DNA from: Gautieria morchelliformis
Taxonomy: Eukaryota > Basidiomycota > Agaricomycetes > Gomphales > Gomphaceae
Assembly: GCA_015179125.1 (NCBI GenBank)
Contig: WHVA01000020.1
Span: 248,001-312,000 of the forward strand
Direction of reading: 5' to 3'
Length of the DNA stretch: 64,000 nt
Below are positions 10,517 through 20,740 of this stretch, piece after piece. The position numbers were made by a program, and so were the translations under genes. The notes beneath the pieces are model-generated. The model was not told where the DNA came from and searched no databases. It was given only the letters and a program-made list of their open reading frames with translations. Each line of letters starts with the position of its first letter. The stretch's first letter is position 1.

Positions 10517-11682
10517 ATGGCCCAACGACGTTTGCTTTCAGTCCTGGTAGAGACGCCTGAGCTAGCTCAGCTTCCATTTGACATTCTCGTCACCTTCGTA
10601 GACCTTATTCGACACGTCAAGCCAGGTCTCACGTGGAACCAACACTCCCAGCTCACTGATCCCCCCAACACACTGCCTGTCAGCATCCATTGCTTCATGC
10701 GCCACGCGTTAGATATCACCGATGAACTCGGTAAAGTTTTGTGGGAGACATTGAAGGGGTTTGCCTGGGCGGAACCAGATGACGATACGAACAAATGGCT
10801 GGCGAAGAGGTCAGTAGCATTGCTACCTCTATTCCTCCGACACGGACCCGCCTATGGAGTTGGTGAGTCTTATTACATTGCAGGCCAGGTAGATTAGAAC
10901 TAATCTGAGGATGATACTAGGATTCTATGATTTTTACGAAGTATTTGCTACTATGATGAATTGGCCCTGGTAAGTCTTGATTCCAAAAATCATAATAATT
11001 TGACACATGCGTTTATACTGCCGGCCAGGACCTCTGCAACCAACTGCGCACGCATCAAACATATCGTTTGCGCCCGACGATATCAAGCCATTCCTTCCGA
11101 TGGAATGGAAACCAAAGCTCTCTCTCTACTACGATGATGTTTGGGATTCCTTTTTTTATCTATAGCCTCCTACTCGATAATGCACAATGCAGGACCATCC
11201 TCCAAGTACCCAATCAAGCGAAAACGCAAGCCGATCGACTACGACCAGCATTAGAAGCAAGGACACATCGTATGATGGGCACTGGGCAACCTGAATGGAA
11301 CCATGCATGTGAGACATGCACCCACATAATGAAGACAGAAAGCGGCGAACTACGTTCGTCAGTCCTGATATTGCCTATATTTCAATTCTGACGATTCTTA
11401 TCAGGCAAAATACGCTCCGTTGTTACAGACGGCGTTACATTGGGACACCCATGCTGTGCTGGTGCTTTAGACTGCAAGATACCGCTTGAAAACAATAAGT
11501 CAATCTACTGTCCACAGCACGAGTACAAACTGAAGATATGCGCGGTGGTTACCTGCAACCGAACAGTCGACACTGGTTTCAAGACATGCAGCGATCCCGA
11601 GCATCGTGCATGTGAAGAGTACCATAACAAGATGGGGAAGGCGATGTTTCAGCTCAAGTCCCGTTTAGAACGAAATAAGTAG
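10517..11682 (+). pseudogene. KDZ-associated CxC cysteine-cluster gene, deleted form
   Basis: The opening frame (MAQRRLLSVLVETPELAQLP ... WETLKGFAWAEPDDD) and later pieces FFIYSLLLDNAQ, TQADRLRPALEARTHRM and WNHACETCTHIM lead into VVTDGVTLGHPCCAGALDCK, CPQHEYKLKICAVVTCNR and GFKTCSDPEHRACEEYHNK, ending at TAG 11680-11682. The last part is the CxC6-type cysteine cluster known next to KDZ transposases. The CxC5 core expected between about 10900 and 11060 and the whole downstream transposase are missing. It probably cannot mobilise itself. Exon limits in the middle are uncertain. Confidence 0.7.
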
Positions 11683-12507
11683 TATTACACAATTGGTCTA
11701 GATATGGGCATGGACATGTGGCAGACATCGTAATATCCTGCGGTAAAAAGGGGGCATATGAAAATATTTTAGTTCGGCTGCTGGATACTCATCTGTCTAT
11801 ATATGGCAGATATGGACGCGTTCTGGTGGTTCATGGGTGGGCATGGTTCGTGGGGTTCAGTGGGCGTTGAGGTCACATGACTTTATGTTTTAGGGTTTGT
11901 GAGTCTATAGACGTGTCCATAGACCGGGTGCGAGCGGCCGGGCCTTTCTGGGCGTTTGAACGTCGTCAGCCCGGGGAGGCCATCGGCGAGCCCCATGCCT
12001 ACACGATAGCTGGAGGTAAGCCGTCCGCTTTGGCTGTTCTTTTTTTGGCTTTCTACCGACTATTCTATAGACATCGTGGAGACCATGGCTACCTCTGACA
12101 ACATCCTCCGCGCCGGCCTCACGCCAAAGGCCCGCGATGTCCCAAATCTCGTCTCGTCCCTCAATACCACGCAAGCCCGCCCTCAGCACACATTGTACCC
12201 CCGCCCCTTTCTCTCGCGCCTCAGAATCTACCAAACTATACAACCCGCCTACCCCCGAGTTTGCTGTTCTCCTGACGCATATTTCCCAAGGAAACACGGA
12301 GACACACGACGCTTTGCAAGGCCCTAGTCTTCTCATCGTCACCCAGGGAAAGGGCCAGGCGATATGGCCAGGCGGCGGCGATCCACTGGCGCTCAAGGAA
12401 GGGTCGGTCGTGTTTGTAGGCGCGGACACAAAGGTCACCTTCGAAGCCAGCGAAGAAATGACTCTCTTCCGCGCCTTTGTGGAAGTCTAATTCCTCTTGT
12501 TTCTGCA

Positions 12508-12590
12508 ATGTACTGCCTGCGAATAGACATCTTCTTGTTTCTATGTACTGCCTGCGAATAGACATCTTCTGCTTTCTGCTATGTACTGCC
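12508..12590. repeat. short tandem repeat between convergent genes
   Basis: A 35-38-bp unit starting ATGTACTGCCTGCGAATAG is present twice, plus a partial third copy. It lies between the PMI relic stop (12490) and the Rab escort protein stop (12609). Confidence 0.85.
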
Positions 12591-12608
12591 ACATCCATCT
12601 CCGGTACG

Positions 12609-14439
12609 CTACCATTCATCCCCAGAGGTCTCATCGGGCGTCTCAGCTGCCGGCCAAAACGTCTCGATCTCCCCGTCTTCACCATGCCCGAGCATCTTTA
12701 CAGCGTCCCAGAACAGCTTTTCAGCATCCTCTGCCGACTGGTCTGCGATCTCGGTCCAAGCGCAAGTCAGTCCCGGAACAGCGAGCGTCCGTGGACAGGT
12801 GGGCGAAGACACCTTCAAGCCCCCACGCCGAGTATAGAATAACGAAAAGTCGACGCAGCGTGCTTGAGGATCCACCTCGGGACTCGGACGCGACGTGACA
12901 GCAGAGAGGTACGGCGCGAGGAGTTCCTCAGAGGTACCAGTACCAGAAACCGAGTCCGCTTGTGTCCATAGGTACAGGATATCTGAGCGCACCGTGATTC
13001 GAATCGCGGTTCTCCGAAACGCAGACACTCACATTTCCCCTTTGGACACGACAGCGTGCCTTCCCCCATCTGCAGGACGCGCACGACGTGGGGCGCCTTG
13101 CCCTCTGGCAGGGAGCCCGGCGCAAACGTGACAACCGCCGTATCGAGTTGGGCTTCGTCTGGATCTGGTGCCGCGTTCCCCACATCGTCGACTGGAGCTT
13201 CGTGTGCGTGTGAGGGTGTCTCAGCCGACGCTTGCGCAGACGAAGGAAAAGCTATCGGACGGTCAACGATCACGATCCCACAAAAAACATACGCAGTGTC
13301 TTCGGCGGTGTCAGTGTTGGGTTCAGGCAAGACCGACGCCGGCAAGTAATCCCGGGACGCAATGACCACGTCTGCGGTCAACACATCCGGCACGTCTTGC
13401 AGACAAATCGAAGCGCGCCCAGCCTCAGCCTCCGCCCCAGACGGCAGCTGCAGCGACAGAAATTTCCGGCCGAGGATATATACGCCCCCATTGACGGCGC
13501 ATGTTCTAGAAAACCAATGTAGATTAGACGCCAGCTCAACGTAGTAATGCCACAGAGGCACGCACCGACAGAACCCTTGCGCGAGCTCCCCGAGACCACC
13601 GTAATGTCCCAGCAAGAACGGCGAACTCCCGTATCGTCCTGCCGACCGGAGGAACCTGCGTAAACGCTTCAGAGCAGACAGCGTAGGCTCTTCCACAGAC
13701 GTTACTTAAACTGAACCTGCTCAACGAATGGCAAATCAACCCACCCGAGGCGGACGCGCAGTACGCAAGCGCATAGAGGATCGCCTCCCTCGCTTCCACG
13801 CCCAACCCAAACTTGTCCCGCAGAAAATCCCCAAACGGCCTATCCCGCTGCCCTTCCACCTCAGCCCTGTCCTCGAAATCGGAATCCCCCGCCGCGAACT
13901 GCAGAAACCGCATGAGCTTCCTCTTGTCGACGAGCGCAATGTCGTGCGCTTTGAATATGTCCGCCTTGGTCGCGGGGACGCGCTCCAGCGCGCCCGCGCC
14001 GCGGCGGGCTGTGAATGCGAACACGGCGTCGAGCAGCCTGAATTGGCCGTACCGCGATACGCCCGACAGAATCAGCGCGTTTATGACGGGCCCAGAAGAC
14101 GGGATGAGCGCCGGCGCGAGGGAGAGGGCGTAGGACCGCGCAAAGGGCAGCGGGCTCTCCGAGGACGAAGCAGTGAAATCGAAGTAGCGCGCCGACGGGC
14201 GACGCGACCATTCCAGGAGTTCATCTTGCGCGAGCGAGGCCTCATCCGCGCCGTAATAAGCGTTTTGGTCGACGTGTGCTACTTTGAAGCCGGCCTTTGC
14301 CAGTGCACTAGGGAGGATTTAACTCTCAAGACAGTAACAGGAGCACCGCACACCCCATTGGCGCGTTTGGGACTCACGCGGCGGTTATGGATTGCGTCAG
14401 TCCCGTCCCTAAGACAAGCACGTCGAAATGTGTATCCAT
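12609..14439 (-). CDS. MRS6: Rab escort protein (REP/Mrs6; GDI superfamily)
   Basis: REP presents newly made Rab GTPases to geranylgeranyl transferase II and delivers the prenylated Rab to membranes. Five exons keep frame: 14439-14378, 14307-13745, 13704-13566, 13505-13033 and 12982-12609 (536 aa). The start MDTHFDVLVLGTGLTQSITA carries the GDI/REP dinucleotide-fold motif. Next come VDQNAYYGADEASL, the conserved GALERVPATKADIFKAHD and KRKLMRFLQF, GRYGSSPFLLGHYGGLGELA, GFCRTCAVNGGVYILGRK, and CPKGKYILYLWTQ. A long acidic, Ala/Pro-rich insert (about residues 340-380) and a tail beyond the GDI fold favour REP over RabGDI. Introns are 40-71 bp GT-AG. It converges on the PMI relic and diverges from the ORF at 14549. 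Confidence 0.9.
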
Positions 14440-14548
14440 AGCCGAGGGAAGACTCGCTGGGAAGTTAGGGTTGGACCGTTCCGAGCCGTCTTCCCGGTTC
14501 GAGCTCAGCCACGCCACAGTACTAGTAAACCGATTTTATCAAAGGAAA

Positions 14549-14757
14549 ATGAATCCTCTTGAAGGAAAACGAATCCTCTTTGGACTTGCAGCAGGCGTCG
14601 TGACACTGTTCCTCATTCTTCGCACTTCGTTATTCACGTAGTTCAACCGCCGTGACAATCGACGAACTCGACGGCCTTTTGTACACGGTGGCACACACAA
14701 AGCATGTTTTACCGCATACCTTTGATCGATTGGTCCCTCAGGACCGATAGCTCCCTC
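14549..14757 (+). pseudogene. truncated membrane-anchor ORF, cut off by LINE
   Basis: The ATG at 14549 opens MNPLEGKRILFGLAAGVVTL, a short cytosolic tail followed by one hydrophobic span, as in a type II membrane anchor, and stops at 14641. The next frame continues with natural-looking protein (STAVTIDELDGLLYTVAHTK, HVLPHTFDRLVPQD) to a stop at 14750. This suggests a first exon with a frameshift, or a missed splice, whose remainder was lost where the LINE tail begins. The function is unknown; a Golgi enzyme anchor would fit but is a guess. Confidence 0.35.
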
Positions 14758-14786
14758 CATCTGGGTCCCCCATCAGGAAAACTGAA

Positions 14787-15630
14787 CAGCATGTATATAC
14801 CGTACATATGATATATACGTCTGATACCACGGCTACATGAGCCCCGGTCTGAGACACTGCAGACCCCCTATCGTATGTACAGTATAGCTGATCTGGGATT
14901 GCTATATTGTACATACTGTATATACCATACATAGATGCCAAACCTTGTAAATTATTACTACAGTGTATATAGCGTATATATTGTATAGACAGCATACTAG
15001 CAGTATACTATGGAACAGGAACCTTAATAATAATATCTGTCCGCCTAAGAGTGTCTTCACTGATGTAGCCCCCCTTCTAAGACTCTTCTCCATCCTCTTC
15101 CTAGGCCAGCTGTAGGCTGGACATCCAAACAGATAGTGGTGGACAGTTTCTGGTGCATTTCTACATGCGGGACACATCGGCGAGTCCACTTTGCCTATCT
15201 TGTACATATGTTTGTTCAAAGCTATGTGCCCCGTCCTGAGCTGTGTGAGTAAACTTGCGTGTTTTCGCGGCATTTTCTTGGTTATTTTCGAGAACGCTGC
15301 AGATGGCATAGTGGGGTCAATTTTGAGTGCAAACTGTGCCCTGGGTGACTTAGCGAATGCTGCCCGCGCCTGCTGCTTCAGTTCTGCATTGTGCCTCTGC
15401 GTCTCAGCCGCCCTGCTTATTGGCAGGACTCCCCGGCACTCTGTCGGTATTTCCCACTCGCTGCTGGTCTCTCCCTTCACTGCCTTCTTCGCCTCTACGT
15501 CTGCCCTCTCGTTCCCTTTTACCCCCTCGTGTCCTGGTACCCACCTCATCACCACACTCGCTCCTGCCTGCTGCTCGACGACACCCTGGATTTGTCTGTG
15601 TACCGTGTTGACCAGGTACTGCCCGGGTAT
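14787..15630 (-). mobile_element. 3' end of a Tad1-like LINE (RNase H and zinc knuckle)
   Basis: The minus frame to 14902 encodes the end of a non-LTR retrotransposon ORF2. RNase H pieces are visible (RWVPGHEGVKGNERADVEAK), followed by SLLTQLRTGHIALNKHMYK and the C-terminal zinc finger CPACRNAPETVHHYLFGCP. Upstream ORF2 (endonuclease and reverse transcriptase) is missing. The copia element inserted at 15630, and sequence beyond its far side (20706 on) does not continue the frame, so the LINE was already 5'-truncated. Downstream (14787-15010) lies an AT-rich tract rich in TATATAC and TACTGTATA words that probably forms the LINE 3' tail. Confidence 0.8.
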
Positions 15631-16056
15631 TGTTGGGTGCATTTATGCTCCTGCACCAAAATCAAGCATAATATATTCAATTTCTTGTATGGTGTTCCAA
15701 TCTCTTCTCACATTGTTCTTGTACCATGCATCCATTTCTCTGGTTATTTTCGAAATTTCCCAGTCACTCCCCACCTCTCCATTCCACTTTGTTATTTCTA
15801 TTTTCACAGGCGGCTGCACCCAGCGGAGTCTGAAATGACTTCGACGCGCGAGCTCTTGGGCGCTAAAGGGCTGGGTAGTAGTACATGCACAGTGAGACAG
15901 ATTTCCCCCTCTCTCAGTGACAACTAAATTCACTGAGAGAGGCAAGTAAATTAGTCTAGTGTGACAACTAAATTCACTGAGAGAGTGAATTAATTTCTAG
16001 TCTATTCTTTTGAGCAACAAGTCCATACCTACTGCCTATAATTCCTGTCCTCTACA
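15631..16056 (+). repeat. copia 5' LTR
   Basis: 426 bp, TG...CA. It is longer than its 382-bp partner because the block GTGACAACTAAATTCACTGA is tandemly duplicated here (about 15919-15997) and single in the 3' LTR. Confidence 0.95.
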
Positions 16057-16061
16057 GGGTT

Positions 16062-19000
16062 ATGGGCCCCGGAGACACTTCTGAGAAACTATTGGGTGTT
16101 GAGAAGCTTGCTACTGATGGAAGTAATTAGCCATTGTGGCGAGCCACTCTCATCAGCTATTTTGAGTCCAAAAATCTACTCAAGCATGTAGAAGGGAGAG
16201 TCACTCGACCTCCTGATCCTCCAGTCATGCCCCCAGGCCATATTCTTACAGAAGCTGAGGAAACTCAGATGGATAAGGCTGAGGAGAAGCTGGAGAGATA
16301 TCTTGCTAGAGAAGGACAAGCCAAGACCCAAATCATCGTCTCAGTGTCAGAGTCATTAGCTCTGATGCTACAGAAACAAAAGACAGCAAAAGAGACTTGG
16401 GATGCACTGGTCAATGAAATGACCAAAAAGCCCAAGATGGTCCTCACCAGCCTGCAGAGACAACTCCGCAGTATGAGATGTCCTGAGGATGGAGACTTGA
16501 GAGATCATTTGGACAAGGCCCAAGACCTATATGCTTGTCTTAATGAGATGGGAGCTAGAGTTTCTGAAGAAGAATTCATGGACATAATCCTTGCGTCACT
16601 TCCACCATCCTATGAGGCAGTCATGAACGCCCTTACCACTTCGCTTGAAGAATGCGGGATGCCATTAGTCCCTGATAATATTATTAGGGTACTAAAGGCT
16701 CAGTATGACAGGAAGAAAACACTCCCGCAAGAAGAGCAGGTGTTTATTGGTTCATCTACTAAGAAGGACCAAAAGGGGCAGAAGGCACATATATGCACCA
16801 ACTGCAAAAAGCCTGGAAATTCCATCGAAAATTGCTGGGCTAAGGGAGGTGGTAAAGAAGGTCAAGGACCACGTCAGAAGAAAAAAGCCAAAGGCAAGAA
16901 GAAGAAGAAGGGTAAAGCAAAAGCGAATGTTGCTGAAGAAGAGTCCTCTTCTGAGGAAAGTGATGATGGGCATCTTGCCTTCACCAATTTCGACGAGTGC
17001 TCGAATTTCAATCTGAGCACATCCTCAGGAGTTATAGTCATACTCGACACCGGAACGACATCACATATGACTCCTCACAAAAATTTATTGAGGAACTACT
17101 GTCAATTCTCACAGCCGAGGACTATCCGAGCAGCCAACAAAGGCACCTTTGATGCCTTCGGCTCAGGACTGCTCGTATTATCCAATAAGGTTGGAGATAA
17201 AACAGTAGAAGTCACTTTGCAAGATACATACTATGCACCAAAAATTGCTGCTACCCTCGTCTCGATCGGTCGGTGCGATGATGCTGGCTACGATATTCGA
17301 CTCGGTGGCCAGAAATGCACAATATCTAACGCTGCTGGAAAGGTATTGATGCAAGCACCGAAGGTCAATGGCTTATATCGACTAGACCTCCAGTCACCAA
17401 GTGCTCAAGCCCATATGTGTTTGTCTGCCATGGAAATTCATCAAAAAATGGGGCACATCTCACAAAAGTCCCTACAACATCTATTAAATCGTGGCATGAT
17501 ATTGGGCATTGAACTGAGCTCCACAGGTGATAGAATTGTCTGTGATGCGTGTATTCAAGCCAAGATTGCACGCAAACCTCTTCCTCGAGAACCCAGAGAC
17601 CGAACATCAAAATTTGGTGACAGAATTTATTCTGATGTCTGGGGACCTGCAAGACACCTCACGATCGATAAAAAGTCATATTATGTCTCCTTTATCGATG
17701 ACTACTCAAGAGAATCGGTGATCTATCTCATGGCGAACAAATCAGAAGCATTCTCAAAATACAAGCTCTACGAGGCTCTAATGCTTCGACAGAGAAATGT
17801 GCACATCAAGGCACTTGTTTCTGATCGAGGGGGTGAATATACGAGCTCTGAATTCGAACAGCATCTAGTCAAACAAGGCATGAAGCATCAGTTGACGGTA
17901 CATGACACACCAGAGTCTAATGGTGTTGCCGAACGTCTGAACCGAACTCTCACTGAGAGAACTCGTGCCATGCTGCTAGAATCAGGCCTTCCTAAGATAT
18001 TATGGGGCTATGCGATACAGCATGCCAATTATCTTAGGAACAGGATGCATACAAGAGCTCTACCTGATAAAACGCCCTACGAGATGATTCACCATGAGAA
18101 ACCGAATCTCAAAGACATTCACGCGTGGGGAACTGAAATCTACGTTAAAGTCACTCAGGGAGATAAATTGGAAGCTCGTGCCAAGAGAGCTCGGTGGATA
18201 GGAATTTCTGCGCAGAGTCATGGTCATTATGTTTATTGGCCTGACTTGCACAAAGTTTCTGTCGAGCGGAACGTTGTGTTTGATTCAGAGATGAAGAAGG
18301 GAAAGGTCCCAATCATTTCTATTGAGGAATCCAAGCTACCTACGTCTAGAGAGGAGAAGAAGGCCATTCCGGCATCAGTGCCTGTGCCCGGTCGCTTAGT
18401 CAGCGAAGAGGCAAAGATCGAAGGAATTGATGAAAGTGCACCAGAGGAACATCTTGAAGAGCTGCAACCTATTCAGGGAGTTGATGACAGACCTAGAGAA
18501 GCTGAACCGATAAGGAGAAGCGAAAGGATCCGTCAACAACAAGTGCAGCCGGCCCCAACAGGTCCCGTAACAAGATCTCAAACTCAGAGACAAGCTGGCG
18601 CACATATGACTACGCTAGCTTACGAGGACGTTGAGGACCATAAAGAAAATTTATTTGACCAAGAATTATCCTCCGAGATTGATGGCATCAGTAGCTATGA
18701 GTGTGCCACCAGTGCATTTCCAACCGACGGTCAAAACAATAAAAAGCACCGGATTTGAGTCAAATTGAACCTAGCAATGCAGACAAAGCTCTGAATAATC
18801 CTATGTGGAAGAAATCAATGGACAAAGAGTACGAGGCCCTAATCGGCAAAGGAGTGTGGGAACGAACCAAACCACCTCCTGGAGCCAATATTGTCAGTAA
18901 TAAATGGGTCTACCTTTGGAAGCGTAATCCAGAAGGGAAACCGATAATGCCTAAATCGAGAATGGTCGCCCAAGGCTTCACACAGAAGTTTGGAGTCGAC

Positions 19001-20305
19001 TATGATGAGACATACTCACCTGTTGCTCGGTTATCTTCCCTACGGATCATATGCGCCATTGCTGCTAGGAATGACTGGCCTATCCATCAAATGGACGTGG
19101 ACTATGCATACCTCAATGCTACGTTGCCTGAACCTATTTACATGAAGCAGCTGTATGGATATGAGTCCGGAGACAAAGGCGAAGTGCTACTTTTGAAGAA
19201 AGCACTCTACGGCCTCAAACAATCTGGAAGGGAATGGTACAAACATCTAAGTGGTGAATTCCACAAGCTAGGATTCACTACGTCAGCCACAGATGGGGCT
19301 GTATTTTATAGACGTGGCGGAAAGGGGCATGTGATCATTGCAACAGCTGTAGATGACCTCACCATCACAGCTGAGAATCAGTCAGTTCTGGACGAAGTCA
19401 AATGAGATCTTGCTCAGGTCTTCAGTATGAAATATCTAGGCGAGATTCATTGGTTATTGAACCTCAAAATCGAAAGAGACGGGCAGAAGAAAACCATTGC
19501 AATTTCACAACCCGCATACATCGAGAAGATCATCAAAAAATTCAATCTCAAAGATGCGAAAACTTATGCTATGCCTCTTGATCCAGCCGTAAAATTATCT
19601 AAAGACCAATGTCCTTCTACAGAAAGAGGCAAGAAAGCCATGTCGAAGTTTCCATACAGGCAAGCTATAGGATCACTGATGTGGGCAGCTGTAGCCACTC
19701 GACCTGACATTGCATTTGCGGTGTCATTGCTCTCGCAATTCCTCGAAAATCCAGGTGGCACACATTGGAATGCAGTCAAATGTGTCTTCAAATATTTGAA
19801 AGGCACGAAGCATTACAAGCTCACACTTGGAAGGAATCAAGACAGCTTGATGGGGTATTCAGATGCAGATTGGGGTTCACAGAGTCATAGGCGTTCGTAT
19901 TTGGCATACTTATTCCAGATTGATGGGGGCACTGTTTCATGGAGTTGCCAGAAACAGTCGATAGTAGCCCTCTCATCAACTGAAGCCGAATTCGTTGCCC
20001 TGACCCATGCGGGCAAAGACGCTCTCTGGATGCGCCATTTTATTTCTGAAATATTCCAACCACTGAACAGACCCATCCAAGTTTATTCAGACAATCAATC
20101 AGCCATTACAATCACATATGGCACTCAACAACACACGAGAACCAAACATTTCGACATCAGATTATATTTCCTTCGAGATATAATCAAAAATCAACAAGCC
20201 AAGCTCGTTTATTTTCCAACTGAACAAATGTTGGCAGATATTCTCACTAAATGACTTCCTAGTCCTAGAGTGAAGATCCTCAACGAGCAAATCGGAATAT
20301 ATTAA
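16062..20305 (+). pseudogene. copia gag-pol polyprotein, inactivated
   Basis: The frame opens with ATG at 16062 and hits TAG (16128-16130) where the family has Trp before PLWRATLISYF. The long frame 16134-18758 carries gag; a zinc knuckle with the His replaced by Asn (CTNCKKPGNSIENC); protease ILDTGTTSHMTP; the pre-integrase HQKMGHIS; and integrase IYSDVWGP, FIDDYSRESV and SDRGGEYTSSEFEQH. A frameshift near 18757 moves to the reverse transcriptase frame (NKWVYLWKRNPEGKP, MVAQGFTQKFGVDYDETYSP, ATAVDDLTI). TGA at 19403-19405 and 20252-20254 stand where Arg is expected. RNase H follows (YSDADWGS, CQKQSIVALSSTEAEF). At least five lesions make it dead. Confidence 0.9.
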
Positions 20306-20318
20306 GCTTGAGGGGGCG

Positions 20319-20700
20319 TGTTGGGTGCATTTATGCTCCTGCACCAAAATCAAGCATAATATATCCAATTTCTTGTATGGTGTTCCAATCTCTTCTCACA
20401 TTGTTCTTGTACCATGCATCCATTTCTCTGGTTATTTTCGAAATTTCCCAGTCACTCCCCACCTCTCCATTCCACTTTGTTATTTCTATTTTCACAGGCA
20501 GCTGCACCCAGCGGAGTCTGAAATGACTTCGACGTGCGAGCTCTTGGGCGCTAAAGGGTCGGGTAGTAGTACATGCACAGTGAGACAGATTTCCCCCTCT
20601 CTCAGTGACAACTAAATTCACTGAGAGAGTGAATTAATTTCTAGTCTATTCTTTTGAGCAACAAGTCCATACCTACTGCCTATAATTCCTGTCCTCTACA
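20319..20700 (+). repeat. copia 3' LTR
   Basis: 382 bp, TG...CA. It matches the 5' LTR with a few substitutions and lacks the 44-bp tandem duplication. Confidence 0.95.
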
Positions 20701-20740
20701 GGTATGACACTCTCCCTTCTACTAAATGATTAATTCACGC

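Larger units (their letters stand above)
10132..11950 (+). mobile_element. KDZ-type DNA transposon derivative inside PMI relic
   Basis: The element is bounded by an 8-bp target duplication GGCGTTTG (10124-10131 and 11951-11958). Eight-base duplications are the habit of the KDZ/Zisupton group. Terminal inverted repeats of about 50 bp are imperfect: the left reads inward through CCCGGCCATTCGCAC, then TATAGACGT-type blocks to AACCCTAA; the right end mirrors it. The only gene recognised is the cysteine-cluster gene at 10517-11682; the catalytic KDZ domain is absent. It is therefore a non-autonomous deletion derivative. Confidence 0.85.
10045..12490 (+). pseudogene. mannose-6-phosphate isomerase (PMI) relic, interrupted
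   Basis: PMI interconverts fructose-6-phosphate and mannose-6-phosphate to feed glycosylation and cell-wall mannan. Left of the insertion the frame reads VCDLVVELDRQFLGDIGV. Right of it comes PGEAIGEPHAYTIAG, an intron (about 12016-12071), then DIVETMATSDNILRAGLTPK and ARDVPNLVSSL, and the C-terminal lobe HALQ/LLIVTQGKGQAIWPGG ending VTFEASEEMTLFRAFVEV. All are typical of PMI type I. Lesions: no N-terminal 300 or so residues, loss of a few residues at the insertion site, a frame change before PGEAI, another near 12198 (HTLYP to PAPFSRA), and an 1.8-kb transposon. A working PMI must lie elsewhere, as this enzyme is normally essential. Confidence 0.8.
15631..20700 (+). mobile_element. Ty1/copia retrotransposon, degenerate full-length copy
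   Basis: LTRs at 15631-16056 and 20319-20700 start TGTTGGG and end CTCTACA. The flanks are GGTAT on both sides (15626-15630 and 20701-20705), a 5-bp target duplication. A purine tract TTGAGGGGGCG precedes the 3' LTR. The internal part has the copia order gag, protease, integrase, reverse transcriptase, RNase H on one long frame, interrupted by several lesions. It inserted between the LINE tail and the DUF6532 gene, 41 bp from the latter's stop. Confidence 0.95.

Noticed and set aside
13728..14441. 237-aa plus-strand ORF opposite the Rab escort gene
   Set aside because: Shadow of a GC-rich exon; the minus strand has the full REP motif series and splice sites.
15643..15945. Minus-strand ORF (and twin at 20331-20621) that looks like a repeated gene
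   Set aside because: It is the antisense of the copia LTR; both copies coincide with LTR borders.
20706..20740. Continuation of the LINE upstream of the copia insertion
   Set aside because: Translation across the rejoined target gives a stop within ten codons and no reverse transcriptase, so the LINE was already truncated.
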